Assembly (NCBI RefSeq): GCF_001050035.1
Contig: NZ_CVTA01000023.1
Span: 1-48,195 of the forward strand
DNA: 48,195 nt
Source: Mycolicibacterium komanii
GTDB taxonomy: Bacteria > Actinomycetota > Actinomycetes > Mycobacteriales > Mycobacteriaceae
Direction of reading: 5' to 3'
Shown here: piece by piece, positions 37,911 to 47,136 of the stretch
Position numbering within the stretch: position 1 is the stretch's first letter
Layout of the letters: each line of letters starts with the position of its first letter
Program-made: the position numbers and the translations under genes
Notes under the pieces: generated by a model
What the model was told of the DNA's origin: nothing
Seen by the model: the letters and a program-made list of their open reading frames with translations, nothing else
The model's database searches: none

Positions 37911-38846
37911 GTGATGGCCACTGACGAGACCGACCCGCAGACCGAGCTGACCGGCCCACTGCAGGGCACTGCGCTGGAGAAGTCGGTGCTCGAATCCCTC
38001 GACACCCTCGAGCGCGCGCTCGCCGTGCAGCAGGTGGGCGACGGCCGCTTCCGGGCGACGAACGAACGCGATCGCTTCGGCCGGATCTTCGGCGGTCAGC
38101 TGCTCGCACAGGCCCTGTACGCCGCCTCGCGCACCGTGGACCACCACGCGCCGCACTCGCTGCACGCCTACTTCGTCCAGACGGGCGCGACGGACACCCC
38201 GGTCGACATCGCCGTCGACACCGTTCGCGACGGGCGGTCGATGGCCACCCGCCAGGTCACCGTCGCGCAGGGCGACCGCACCCTGCTCACCGCCCTCGCG
38301 TCGTTTCACACCAATCCCGCCGAACCCGAACTCGATCGCCCACGACCGGACGCCCCGGCACCCGAGGAGATGCCGCTGCTGCAGCACTGGGTGCACCAGG
38401 TCCCGCCGCAGCTCAAGGAGAACGCGCAGAACTGGATCGATGTCCCACCCGCGGTGGAGATGCGGATCGCGGAGCCGACGAACTTCCTCGGCGGGCGCCA
38501 GACGCCCGGGCCCCGGTCGCACTGGATGCGACTGCCCCGCCCGATCGGTGACGACCCGGCGCTGCACAGCGCGATGCTCGCCTACGCCAGCGACTACCTG
38601 CTGCTGGACATGGCGCTGCGCAACCATCCGCATCGCGCCGACTATGCATCCATCGCGGCGGTCAGCCTCGATCACGCTTTGTGGCTGCACCGCCCCGTCC
38701 GCTTCGACGACTGGCATCTGTACACCCAGGACACGGTCGCCGTCACCGGACACCGCGCGCTGATCCGAGGGACCATCCGCGACGCGGCGGGGCGCACCGT
38801 CGCCAGCACGTCGCAGGAAGTGTTGATCCGCCCGATCGCGAAGTAG
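37911..38846 (+). CDS. tesB: Acyl-CoA thioesterase II (TesB)
   Basis: The 311-residue double-hotdog protein begins its conserved part with LESLDTLERALAVQQVGDGR and has RIFGGQLLAQALYAASRTV, HSLHAYFVQTGATDTPVDI, LASFHTNPAEPE. In the second domain come ASDYLLLDMALRNHPH, SLDHALWLHRPVRFDDWHLY and the end ASTSQEVLIR. The Asp in LLLDMALR and the downstream Gln/Thr region form the TesB active site. It hydrolyses medium or long acyl-CoA. Starts GTG 37911 and ATG 37914 are equivalent. The TetR gene begins 17 bases after its stop. Confidence 0.93.
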   Translation: MMATDETDPQTELTGPLQGTALEKSVLESLDTLERALAVQQVGDGRFRATNERDRFGRIFGGQLLAQALYAASRTVDHHAPHSLHAYFVQTGATDTPVDIAVDTVRDGRSMATRQVTVAQGDRTLLTALASFHTNPAEPELDRPRPDAPAPEEMPLLQHWVHQVPPQLKENAQNWIDVPPAVEMRIAEPTNFLGGRQTPGPRSHWMRLPRPIGDDPALHSAMLAYASDYLLLDMALRNHPHRADYASIAAVSLDHALWLHRPVRFDDWHLYTQDTVAVTGHRALIRGTIRDAAGRTVASTSQEVLIRPIAK

Positions 38847-38863
38847 ATGGCAGCGCGATAGAG

Positions 38864-39466
38864 ATGGCCCTGCGCCGAACCCCGGACGGGCGACAACGTC
38901 GTCGCGAGCTCTGCGACGTCGCGATCAGGCTGCTCGCCGAGCACGGCGCCAAGGGGCTGAGCCATCCGCGGGTCGACCGTGCGGCGGGCGTGCCCGAGGG
39001 GAGCACCTCGTACTACTTCCGGACACGAAGCGCGCTGATCCACGCCGTCGCCGAGCGGGTCGCCGAGCTGGATCTGGCGGACCTGCGCTCGGTCACCGAC
39101 GCCGACGCCGACACGTCCCGGCAGGCCGCGGTCACCAGACTTGCCGCGGTCGTGATGAAATCGCTGACCGGCGACGGCCTCACCCGCACCCGCGCACGGA
39201 TCGAGCTGCTCCTGCAGGCCAGTCGCGATCCGGCGATATCGGCTGTGTTCCACGCGAATTCGCAGACCTATCTTGCGTTGCACCGCGAGCTTGCGGAGCG
39301 GTCGCAAACCTCGGACGTCGACCCGTCCGCGGTGGACGACCGAGCTCTGCTCACGGTGATGTTCATCAGCGGGATCATGCTCAGCGCCGCGGCGGGCACT
39401 CAGCCGGCCATCGAGAGGGATCGGCTGGAGTTCCTGCTCGCTCAGATCGCCGAGAGCCGACCCTGA
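38864..39466 (+). CDS. TetR/AcrR-family regulator
   Basis: The 200-residue protein has an N-terminal TetR HTH (DGRQRRRELCDVAIRLLAEH, GAKGLSHPRVDRAAGVPEGS, TSYYFRTRSALIHAVAERV). The helical ligand-binding domain contains RTRARIELLLQASRDPAIS. The YYFRTRSAL segment is the usual TetR recognition-helix end. Because it directly follows tesB on the same strand, it may control tesB or its own operon; the inducer is probably a lipid-like ligand, which is inference. The ATG at 38864 lacks a clear Shine-Dalgarno. Confidence 0.88.
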   Translation: MALRRTPDGRQRRRELCDVAIRLLAEHGAKGLSHPRVDRAAGVPEGSTSYYFRTRSALIHAVAERVAELDLADLRSVTDADADTSRQAAVTRLAAVVMKSLTGDGLTRTRARIELLLQASRDPAISAVFHANSQTYLALHRELAERSQTSDVDPSAVDDRALLTVMFISGIMLSAAAGTQPAIERDRLEFLLAQIAESRP

Positions 39467-39555
39467 GGGTTGCCTGGGGTTTCGACGGCACGCTCCGCGG
39501 GTAGCCGACGTTCAATCGGGGGGTCGCGCCGCTGAAGCGATTGCGAGGAGCGACC

Positions 39556-40317
39556 ATGAATCTCAAGAAAACCGCATTGTCGATGAGCCTGGCCGGGGCG
39601 GTGTGCGGCTTCGCCGCGCTCGGCGCGGGTGTGGGCACGGTGCACGCCGATCCGAAGTTTCCGTCCCCGCCCATACCTCCCATTCCCGGGCCGCCACCGG
39701 TTCCCAAGGTCCATGTGCCGCGGGTCGAGGCGCCGCAGGTGCCCAACGTGAAGGTGCCGCGGGTCGAGGCGCCGCGGGTGCCGGATGTCCACGTGAACGT
39801 GCCACCGGCCGGGGTGCCGCCACTGCCCAGGGTCAACGTGCCGCCGGTCCCAGCGCCTGCCGTCGAGATCGACCTGCCCCGCCTGGCGCCGAACCTGCCC
39901 GCGGTCGACGCCTACTTCGGCTTGCCGGGCGCTCGTATTCCACCCGGTCAACTGATGAACGCGGCCACCATAAACGGTGTCCCGAACCCGTTCTTCAACA
40001 TCCCACCCGGGCAGCTCAAGAAGATGCGCACGGTCCAGGGTTATGCGAACCCGTTCTTCGACGAGGTTCCGGGCCACTGGGAGATCCCGGCGTCCGTGAT
40101 ACCCGACGCCTGGCCGGGCGTGCCGGGGATCAACGACTACTTCGGCCTGCCTAGCGACCAAATCGGCCCGGTACAGCTGAGGGCGTCGGCGACCATCAAC
40201 GGGGTGCGCAACCCGTTCTACGGCATCGCGGCGGACGAGCTGAGGAAGCTTCCGACGGTCCAGGGTTTCGAGAATCCGTTCTTCGACGGCGCACCCGGAC
40301 ACTGGGAAATTCCGTAA
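39556..40317 (+). CDS. Secreted Pro/Val-rich protein with two 63-residue repeats
   Basis: The 253-residue protein has a signal peptide (KTALSMSLAGAVCGFAALGA, cut near VHA/DPKF). Next is a Pro/Val-rich stalk of short repeats (KVHVPRVEAPQVPNV, KVPRVEAPRVPDV, about residues 50-105). It ends with two tandem copies of a 63-residue module, residues 116-178 and 191-253. Each copy has (D)YFGLP, an ATINGV, two NPF(F/Y) blocks, RTVQG or PTVQG, and ends VPGHWEIP or APGHWEIP. I do not recognise the module. The ATG at 39556 has GAGGAG upstream. The protein is probably surface-located or secreted. It ends three bases before the caeA stop. Confidence 0.85.
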   Translation: MNLKKTALSMSLAGAVCGFAALGAGVGTVHADPKFPSPPIPPIPGPPPVPKVHVPRVEAPQVPNVKVPRVEAPRVPDVHVNVPPAGVPPLPRVNVPPVPAPAVEIDLPRLAPNLPAVDAYFGLPGARIPPGQLMNAATINGVPNPFFNIPPGQLKKMRTVQGYANPFFDEVPGHWEIPASVIPDAWPGVPGINDYFGLPSDQIGPVQLRASATINGVRNPFYGIAADELRKLPTVQGFENPFFDGAPGHWEIP

Positions 40318-40320
40318 GAA

Positions 40321-41838
40321 CTAGTCCGAGGAGCAGGTGGTGTCCGGCGGCGGCACCGTCACGTCGACGAGGTAGCGCGCGGCGATGTCGTCGATGCACT
40401 TGTTGCCCTGGAACACCACGGTGTGCTGGGTGCCCTGGAACGTCACCAACGTGCCCCCGAGCTGCTTGGCCAGCTCGACGCCCGCCTGGTACGGCGTCGC
40501 GGGATCGTTCGTTGTCGACACCACGAGCGTCGGCGGCAATCCCTCGACCTTGAGCTCGTGCGGTTCGCTGGTCGGCGGCACTGGCCAGAACGCGCATGTA
40601 CCCAGCGGAGCGTGCCCGGTGAACTCGCCGTAGCTCATGAACGGCGCCGCCTCCCGGACCCGCCGGTCCTCCTCGGCGACCTTCGCCCGGTCGGTCACGG
40701 CCGGCTTGTCCATGCAGTTGACCGCGACCCGCACATCGGTCGAGTTGTTGTAGTGCCCCTGCGCATCCCGTCCCATATACAGATCGGCCAGCGCGAGCAT
40801 CGTGTCGCCGGTTCCGCGCTCCATCTCGTTGAGCGCCTGCGTGAGATGCCGCCACAGGTTCGGCGAGTACAGCGGCAGGATCGTCCCCACAATCGCGTCG
40901 GAGTAGCTCAGCCCGCGCGGATCCCGGGTCTTGAGCGGCTTGTCCACCAGCGGGTCGACCAGGCTGTGGTAGACGTCGTTGGCCTTTGCCGGATCGGTGC
41001 CCAATGGGCAGCCGGGGTTCTTGGCGCAGTCGGCGGCGTAATCGTTGAACGCGGTCTGGAAGGCGGCGGCCTGCCGGACGTTGGCCTCGGTCGGATCGGC
41101 GTTCGGATCGACCGCGCCGTCGAGGACCATCGCGCGCACCTTGTCCGGATATTCCTCGGCATAGGTGGCGCCGATCCGGGTGCCGTACGAGTAGCCGAGG
41201 TAGGTCAGTTTGTCGTCGCCGAGCGCCTGGCGCATCGCCTCGAGATCCTTGGCCACGTTGACGGTTCCGACGTTGGCGAGGAATTCGTTGCCCATCTTGT
41301 CCTCGCAGCGCTGGACGAACTCCTTGGTCTCCTTCTCGATCTCGGCGACGCCCTCCGGCGAGTAGTCGACCTGGGGCTCGGCCCGAAGCCGGTCGTTGTC
41401 GGCATCGGAGTTGCACCACAGCGCGGGTGTGGAGTTGGCGACGCCCCGCGGATCGAAGCCGACGAGGTCGAAGCGCTGCCGCACCGATTCGGGCAGCGAG
41501 CCGACGACGCCCGCGGCGGCCTCCACGCCGGACTCCCCCGGCCCGCCGGGGTTGATGATCAACGACCCGATCTTGTCGCCGGTGGCCCTGAACCGGATCA
41601 TCGCGATGCGGGCGACGTCGCCGTCTGGGTCGTCGTAGTTCACCGGGACGGACAGCATGCCGCACTCGGCATCGGCGGGGATCCGCGACTCGTCGGGCTG
41701 TTCGGTCTGACACTTGGTCCACTCAATCGGGGTACCGGGCGGCGGCACCGCGACGACGGCGCGGCCGTCCACCAGATGGCTGCATCCGGTGGCCGCGAGC
41801 AGCACAGTGGCCGCGAGGACCCCGATCTTGGCGTTCAT
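40321..41838 (-). CDS. caeA: CaeA/Hip1-type secreted serine protease (lipoprotein)
   Basis: The 505-residue alpha/beta-hydrolase has a signal with lipobox LLAATGC and Cys19. The oxyanion region is LIINPGGPGESGVEA and the nucleophile is Ser217 in LGYSYGTRIG. Asp in STTNDPATPYQ and His in FQGTQHTVVFQG complete the triad. The TAP-like C-terminal domain follows. This matches Rv2224c (Hip1/CaeA), an envelope protease that in M. tuberculosis processes GroEL2. M. tuberculosis has a duplicated pair here (Rv2223c/Rv2224c); this window has one copy. It is convergent with the secreted repeat gene. Confidence 0.92.
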   Translation of the reverse strand: MNAKIGVLAATVLLAATGCSHLVDGRAVVAVPPPGTPIEWTKCQTEQPDESRIPADAECGMLSVPVNYDDPDGDVARIAMIRFRATGDKIGSLIINPGGPGESGVEAAAGVVGSLPESVRQRFDLVGFDPRGVANSTPALWCNSDADNDRLRAEPQVDYSPEGVAEIEKETKEFVQRCEDKMGNEFLANVGTVNVAKDLEAMRQALGDDKLTYLGYSYGTRIGATYAEEYPDKVRAMVLDGAVDPNADPTEANVRQAAAFQTAFNDYAADCAKNPGCPLGTDPAKANDVYHSLVDPLVDKPLKTRDPRGLSYSDAIVGTILPLYSPNLWRHLTQALNEMERGTGDTMLALADLYMGRDAQGHYNNSTDVRVAVNCMDKPAVTDRAKVAEEDRRVREAAPFMSYGEFTGHAPLGTCAFWPVPPTSEPHELKVEGLPPTLVVSTTNDPATPYQAGVELAKQLGGTLVTFQGTQHTVVFQGNKCIDDIAARYLVDVTVPPPDTTCSSD

Positions 41839-41883
41839 GGCTCAACATGCTGCCATGGACCCTCATCGTCGCTGGCTAGGGCG

Positions 41884-43275
41884 CTATCGCGTGGCGGCCA
41901 GCAACTCGTCGAGGGCAGCCGAGAAGTCGTCGGCCATATCCCACAGGTCGGGCAGCAATTCCGGGCAGGACACGATGCCGACGTTCAATGAGCCCGTCAG
42001 CGACATGACGGTGATGTTGAGCCCCGAGCCGTGGAAGATCGGCCCGAGCGGGTACATCGCCTTGGCCTCGCAGCCCAGGTAGTACAGCGGCACCTGCGGG
42101 CCGGGGACGTTGGAGATGACGAGGTTGTGCACCGGCCTGGCCCCGCTGAGCCGGCTCGCGGCGTAGACCCGCATCGCGACTCCGAAGACCGCCGGCGCGG
42201 CGAACTGCGTCCAGTCCTGGAGCAGGGTCGCACCAATCGCCGAACTATGTTGTTTGGCAACGGAATTCGACTCGGCAATGGACTTCAGTCGGGCCGCCGG
42301 GTCCTCGATGTGGGTCTCCAGTCGGGAGAACATCCCCGACACCTGGTTGCGGCCGGGCCGATCGGACTTCTCGTGCACCGAGACCGGAACCATCGCGACG
42401 AGCGAGTTCTCCGGCAGTTTGCCGCGGTCGGAGAGGTACTTGCGCAGCACGCCGGACACCAGCGCCATCACCACGTCGTTGACCTTCACCCCGAAGTGGT
42501 TCTTGACGGTCTTGATGTCCTCGAGGTCCAGCTTGGCGAACGCGACGTTGCGGTGCCCGGTGACGTTCATGTTGAACACCGTGCGCGGCGCGGCGAACGG
42601 CGGCGCCATCGATAGGCCGGAGCGGGCCCGGCGCACCGTGTCGACCACCGACGACACCGTCACGGGCAACGCGTTGACCAGCTTCAACGGCCGGGTCGCG
42701 AATTTGACCGCGCCGGTGACCGCGATCTCCAGCGAGTTCGCGTCGCCGGGACCGTCGACGGGGTCGGGTGGCGGCGCGTCGGGTTCGGTGCTGCACAGCT
42801 GCGACATCAGGCTCGCGCCGGTGACGCCGTCGACGCCGGCGTGGTGGACCTTCGTCATGACGACGAGGCGTCCGCCGTCCTGCGGGTTGGTGCCGTCGAT
42901 GTTCTCGATCACCCACTTCTCCCACAGCGGGCGGCTGCGGTCGAGCGGCAGCGACGCGATGTGGCCGCAGATCTCGGCGAGCTCCCGCGGCCCGCCGGGC
43001 GCGGGCAGCCCGATGCGGTGCAGATGCCGGTCGACGTCGAAGTCCTTGTCCTCCACCCATACCGGATGATCGAGGTTGAACCGGCTGTCGGCGAGCTTCT
43101 CGCGGAATTCCGGCATCGCCTTGATGCGGTGGTTCAGCGCCTCGCGGAACCGGTCGAACGTGTAGCCGCCGGGCATCGTCGAGGTGTCGAGTTCGAGGAT
43201 CGAGCACACATGCAGCGGCTGCTGCGCGGTCTCGAGGTAGAGGAAACTGGCGTCGAGCCCGCTGAGGCGTTGCAT
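41884..43275 (-). CDS. Wax ester synthase / diacylglycerol acyltransferase (WS/DGAT)
   Basis: The 463-residue protein starts [20 protein letters not shown] as mycobacterial WS/DGATs do. The catalytic HHxxxDG appears as [11 protein letters not shown]. Also present are [38 protein letters not shown] and [16 protein letters not shown]. It would use acyl-CoA to make triacylglycerol or wax ester. Which of the many mycobacterial Tgs paralogues it matches cannot be told by eye. The ATG at 43275 has a TAGCAT box seven bases upstream and no Shine-Dalgarno; the longer frame was rejected. From memory this gene is not at this locus in M. tuberculosis. Confidence 0.9.
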   Translation of the reverse strand: MQRLSGLDASFLYLETAQQPLHVCSILELDTSTMPGGYTFDRFREALNHRIKAMPEFREKLADSRFNLDHPVWVEDKDFDVDRHLHRIGLPAPGGPRELAEICGHIASLPLDRSRPLWEKWVIENIDGTNPQDGGRLVVMTKVHHAGVDGVTGASLMSQLCSTEPDAPPPDPVDGPGDANSLEIAVTGAVKFATRPLKLVNALPVTVSSVVDTVRRARSGLSMAPPFAAPRTVFNMNVTGHRNVAFAKLDLEDIKTVKNHFGVKVNDVVMALVSGVLRKYLSDRGKLPENSLVAMVPVSVHEKSDRPGRNQVSGMFSRLETHIEDPAARLKSIAESNSVAKQHSSAIGATLLQDWTQFAAPAVFGVAMRVYAASRLSGARPVHNLVISNVPGPQVPLYYLGCEAKAMYPLGPIFHGSGLNITVMSLTGSLNVGIVSCPELLPDLWDMADDFSAALDELLAATR

Positions 43276-43282
43276 GCCGCCG

Positions 43283-43288
43283 ATGCTA
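43283..43288 (-). promoter_or_regulatory. -10 box of a leaderless WS/DGAT promoter
   Basis: Minus-strand TAGCAT, seven bases, ATG. Confidence 0.6.
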
Positions 43289-43333
43289 TGCCCGGTGACA
43301 GCGGGTGTGAGCAAATCCACTCAACAGGCCTTT

Positions 43334-43339
43334 TAACAT
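43334..43339 (+). promoter_or_regulatory. -10 box of the panB promoter
   Basis: TAACAT fits TANNNT. Transcription would start at about 43346-43347, exactly where the first hairpin of the panB leader begins. No good -35 is visible. Confidence 0.45.
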
Positions 43340-43345
43340 CTCGGA

Positions 43346-43437
43346 CACCAAGTGGCAGACTTGGTGGGTCAGACGAACCCGGGGACCGTGCATCGGCCTC
43401 GAGGATTCGACCCGACCCACCCAATTGGGGGACAACG
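43346..43437 (+). promoter_or_regulatory. Structured panB leader with mutually exclusive hairpins
   Basis: Hairpin A is CACCAAGT-GGCAG-ACTTGGTG (43346-43366), a perfect 8-bp stem. GGTGGGTC (43363-43370), which overlaps the 3' arm of A, is perfectly complementary to GACCCACC (43414-43421), giving a long-range helix B that cannot coexist with full A. The 3' arm of B runs into CCCAATTGGG (43420-43429), a palindrome that contains part of the Shine-Dalgarno GGGGG. Thus A or B could decide whether the ribosome site is open. No known riboswitch class was recognised. Confidence 0.45.
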
Positions 43438-44301
43438 ATGTCTGAGCAGACCGTGTACGGGACTGCCTCGTCCGCACCGCGCACCACCGCTGGATCGTCC
43501 GCTCCGCGGACCAAAACGCGCACCCTCCACCTTCAAAAGTGGAAAGCAGAAGGCCACAAGTGGGCCATGCTCACCGCCTACGACTACTCCACCGCGCGCG
43601 TCTTCGATGACGCCGGCATTCCGGTGCTGCTGGTCGGCGATTCGGCCGCCAACGTCGTATACGGCTACGACACCACCGTGCCCGTGACCATCGACGAGCT
43701 GATCCCGCTGGTCCGCGGCGTCGTCCGCGGCGCCCCGCACGCGCTGGTCGTGGCCGATCTGCCGTTCGGCAGCTACGAAGGCGGGCCGCAGCAGGCGCTC
43801 GCGACCGCGACCCGGTTCCTGAAGGAGACCGGTGCGCACGCGGTCAAACTCGAGGGCGGCGAGCGCGTGGTCGAGCAGATCGCCACGCTGAGCGCCGCGG
43901 GCATTCCGGTCATGGCGCACATCGGCTTCACCCCGCAGAGCGTCAACGGGCTCGGCGGTTTCCGGGTCCAGGGCCGCGGCGACGCCGGTGAGCAGACCGT
44001 TCACGACGCCATCGCCGTGCAGGAAGCCGGCGCGTTCTCCGTCGTCATGGAGATGGTGCCCGCCGAGCTGGCCACCCAGATCACCGGCAAGCTGACCATC
44101 CCCACCATCGGGATCGGTGCGGGCCCGAACTGCGACGCGCAGGTGCTGGTGTGGCAGGACATGGCGGGCATGACGAGCGGCAAGACCGCGAAGTTTGTGA
44201 AGCGGTTCGGTGCCGTCGGCGACGAATTGCGCCGCGCCGCAGAGCAATACGCCGACGAGGTCGCCAGCGGGGTGTTCCCCGCCGACGAGCACTCGTTCTA
44301 G
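43438..44301 (+). CDS. panB: Ketopantoate hydroxymethyltransferase
   Basis: The 287-residue enzyme converts 2-oxoisovalerate and methylene-tetrahydrofolate to ketopantoate, the first step to pantothenate and CoA. Motifs: [37 protein letters not shown] (metal Asp), [45 protein letters not shown] (catalytic Glu), [20 protein letters not shown] variable Thr/Ser-rich N-terminal tail of about 25 residues precedes the barrel. The ATG at 43438 has GGGGG about six bases upstream. The TAG stop shares CTAG with the hydratase gene opposite. Confidence 0.96.
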   Translation: MSEQTVYGTASSAPRTTAGSSAPRTKTRTLHLQKWKAEGHKWAMLTAYDYSTARVFDDAGIPVLLVGDSAANVVYGYDTTVPVTIDELIPLVRGVVRGAPHALVVADLPFGSYEGGPQQALATATRFLKETGAHAVKLEGGERVVEQIATLSAAGIPVMAHIGFTPQSVNGLGGFRVQGRGDAGEQTVHDAIAVQEAGAFSVVMEMVPAELATQITGKLTIPTIGIGAGPNCDAQVLVWQDMAGMTSGKTAKFVKRFGAVGDELRRAAEQYADEVASGVFPADEHSF

Positions 44302-45077
44302 GCGAACTCCGCTTTCCGCTTGGCCAGGAAGGCGTCGACGCCTTCTCGGCCGTCGCTGGACCCGGCGCGTGCGGCGATCAGCCGTCCCTCGAGTTCCATC
44401 TGTTCTTCGAGGCCGTTGCCGAACGTGCCCAGCAGCAACTGCTTGACCCCACCGTTGGAGCCGGCTGACGTGGCGGCCATCCGATCGGCCAGCTTCGAGG
44501 CCCGCTCGGCCAGTTCGGCGTCCGCGACGACCTCGGTCACCAGCCCCCACTGCGACGCCTCCTGCGCCGACAGGGTGCGGTTGGTCAGCATGAGCTCCTT
44601 GGTCTTGGTGATGCCGACGAGTCGCGGCAGGTAGTAGGAGGCGCTGCCGTCGGGGCTGAGCCCGACCCGGGTGTAGGCCATGGTGAACGACGCGGACTCG
44701 GCCGCCAGCACCAGGTCGCCGGTCACCGCGAGCGAGAATCCCGCACCGGCGGCGGTGCCGTTCACCGCGGTGATGACCACCGCGTCCATCCGGGCGAAGG
44801 TCGATATCGCACGGTGCAGATCGTCGGCGACGCCCTTGATGTGCGCACCGCGGTCGTCGGCGTCCGCGAAGTCCTTCAAATCACCGCCCGCGCAGAAGAA
44901 CCGGCCCGATCCGGTGAGTACCACGACCTTGGTCGCGGGGTTGTCACACCGCTTGGCGGCGTCGGCCAGCTCACGAGTCATGGTGCCGTTCATGCCATTT
45001 GCCGCATCAGGTCGGTTGAGGGTGATGCGGGTGATGGCGCCGGTCTGCTCGACGGTCAGCGTTTCGTAATCGGTCAC
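44298..45077 (-). CDS. Enoyl-CoA hydratase/isomerase (crotonase family)
   Basis: The 259-residue crotonase has oxyanion-hole segments [14 protein letters not shown] and [20 protein letters not shown]. The [20 protein letters not shown] region corresponds to the active-site loop: the first acidic position (Glu144 of rat hydratase) appears to be Gly or Leu here and Asp in SPDG is at the isomerase-type position. Isomerase or another crotonase reaction is thus as likely as hydration. The substrate is unknown. The GTG has a TAGGGT box six bases upstream. It ends inside panB, sharing CTAG. Confidence 0.88.
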   Translation of the reverse strand: MTDYETLTVEQTGAITRITLNRPDAANGMNGTMTRELADAAKRCDNPATKVVVLTGSGRFFCAGGDLKDFADADDRGAHIKGVADDLHRAISTFARMDAVVITAVNGTAAGAGFSLAVTGDLVLAAESASFTMAYTRVGLSPDGSASYYLPRLVGITKTKELMLTNRTLSAQEASQWGLVTEVVADAELAERASKLADRMAATSAGSNGGVKQLLLGTFGNGLEEQMELEGRLIAARAGSSDGREGVDAFLAKRKAEFA

Positions 45078-45083
45078 ATTGGG

Positions 45084-45089
45084 ACCCTA
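45084..45089 (-). promoter_or_regulatory. -10 box of a leaderless promoter for the crotonase gene
   Basis: Minus-strand TAGGGT, six bases, GTG. Confidence 0.55.
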
Positions 45090-45141
45090 TATTCGCCGCC
45101 CTCCCCGGTGTTCACCTGCGTGTGGCAATCTGTCTCGCACC

Positions 45142-46626
45142 ATGGGCAAATCCGGCGGATCGACGCGGCATCTGGAGGTCGAGCGCAAGTTCGACGTCGG
45201 AGAGTCGACCGTGTCGCCGTCGTTCGAAGGATTGTCGTCGGTGGTCCGCGTCGAACGGTCGCCCGCGCACCGTCTGGAGGCCGTGTACTTCGACACCCCC
45301 GACCACGACCTCGCGGCGCGGCGCATCACGCTGCGCAGGCGTACCGGCGGTCCGGACGAGGGCTGGCACCTCAAGTTGCCGGCGGGGCCCGACGCGCGGA
45401 CCGAGGTCAGGGAGCCGCTGGGCGAGGACGCTCTGGGTGAGGACGATGCGGTGGTGCCGGATGCGCTGCGCGACGTCGTGCTGGCGATCGTGCGTGACCG
45501 TCCGCTGCAGCCGGTCGCGCGCATCTCGACCCAACGCACCGTCGACCTGCTCTACGGTCCCGACGGTGCGCCGGTGGCGGAGTTCTGCGACGACCAGGTC
45601 ACCGCCTCCGCCGAGCCCGACGGCCCGCAGCAGGCGTGGCGCGAGTGGGAGCTCGAACTGGCCGACGGCGCGGACCGCGAGCTGCTCGACCGGCTGTCGA
45701 ACCGGCTGATCGACGCCGGTGCCGAGCCTGCGGCCAGCGGTTCGAAGCTGGCGCGCGTGCTGAATTCGGTGCAGGAGGACGCGCCGCAACCGACGGACCC
45801 GGTACACCGCGCGGTGGCCGAACAGGTCGAGCAGCTGATCGAGTGGGACCGGGCGGTTCGTGCCGACGTCGAGGATGCGGTGCACCAAATGCGGGTGACG
45901 ACGCGCAAGATCCGCAGCCTGCTGCAGACCTCGCGAGATGCGTTCGGCATCTCCGACGACGCGTGGATCCTCGACGAGCTGAGGCAGCTCGCCGCGATCC
46001 TGGGGGTGGCGCGCGACGCGGAAGTGTTGGCCGAGCGCTACGAAAAGGCGCTCGGTGAGCTGCCGGAGGAGTTGGTCCGCGGACCGGTTCGGGAGCGCTT
46101 GGTCGACGGCGCCGAGCGGCGTTATGCGGCCGGGCTGCGCAGATCGCTGATCGCGATGCGTTCGCAGCGGTACTTCCGGCTGCTCGACGCGCTCGAGGGA
46201 TTGGTCGCCGCAGAACCGGTTCCGGCGCAGGACGAGGACGAGCGCAGCCAGGCGACGATCGACGCGGCCTACAAGCGTGTGCGTAAGGCGGCGAATGCCG
46301 CCGCGAAGGCGGACGAGGACAAGGACGAGGCCCTGCATCGAATCCGCAAGGGCGCCAAGCGGCTTCGATACACCGCGGCGGCGACCGGACAGGGCAAGGT
46401 GTCTGATCGCGCCAAAGACATCCAGTCGCTGCTCGGCGACCACCAGGACAGCGTGGTCAGCCGGACGCACCTGAGCCAGCAGGCCGAGGCGGCGCACGCC
46501 GCGGGCGAGGACACGTTCACCTACGGTCTGCTCTTCCGGATGGAGGAGGAGCTCGCGCAGCGCTCGCGAGACCAGTTGGACCGCGCGCTCAAGAAGCTTG
46601 CCAAGGCGGTTCGCAAGGCGCGCTGA
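45142..46626 (+). CDS. CYTH-CHAD domain protein (Rv2226-like)
   Basis: The 494-residue protein has an N-terminal CYTH domain (about 9-200) with the ExExK motif in LEVERKF, VYFDTPDHDLAARRITLRRR and WHLKLPAG. The C-terminal CHAD domain (about 225-490) has VHQMRVTTRKIRSLLQTSRD and LHRIRKGAKRLRYTA, the conserved His/basic pairs that bind polyphosphate. CYTH enzymes act on triphosphates (inorganic triphosphate or ThTP) and CHAD binds polyP granules, so a role in polyphosphate metabolism is likely. The ATG at 45142 is preferred over an upstream frame start because the conserved domain begins there. rnpB begins 30 bases downstream, on the other strand. Confidence 0.92.
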   Translation: MGKSGGSTRHLEVERKFDVGESTVSPSFEGLSSVVRVERSPAHRLEAVYFDTPDHDLAARRITLRRRTGGPDEGWHLKLPAGPDARTEVREPLGEDALGEDDAVVPDALRDVVLAIVRDRPLQPVARISTQRTVDLLYGPDGAPVAEFCDDQVTASAEPDGPQQAWREWELELADGADRELLDRLSNRLIDAGAEPAASGSKLARVLNSVQEDAPQPTDPVHRAVAEQVEQLIEWDRAVRADVEDAVHQMRVTTRKIRSLLQTSRDAFGISDDAWILDELRQLAAILGVARDAEVLAERYEKALGELPEELVRGPVRERLVDGAERRYAAGLRRSLIAMRSQRYFRLLDALEGLVAAEPVPAQDEDERSQATIDAAYKRVRKAANAAAKADEDKDEALHRIRKGAKRLRYTAAATGQGKVSDRAKDIQSLLGDHQDSVVSRTHLSQQAEAAHAAGEDTFTYGLLFRMEEELAQRSRDQLDRALKKLAKAVRKAR

Positions 46627-46656
46627 TCCGGTCTCGCGCCGGGTGGGCCGGTACAG

Positions 46657-47083
<427 letters not shown>

Positions 47084-47124
47084 GGTTCAACGTAGCGCCT
47101 GTCGCCGCTGTTCCGCGAGTTCGA

Positions 47125-47130
47125 CATACT
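47125..47130 (+). promoter_or_regulatory. -10 box of a leaderless promoter for the AraC gene
   Basis: CATACT, six bases, ATG: the same hexamer and spacing as at asnB. It is divergent from rnpB. Confidence 0.55.
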
Positions 47131-47136
47131 TGGCGC

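Noticed and set aside
37911..37916. Leaderless promoter for tesB (CAGGAT, six bases, GTG)
   Set aside because: The hexamer departs from TANNNT at the second key position in context and no other support was found, so it was not listed as a feature.
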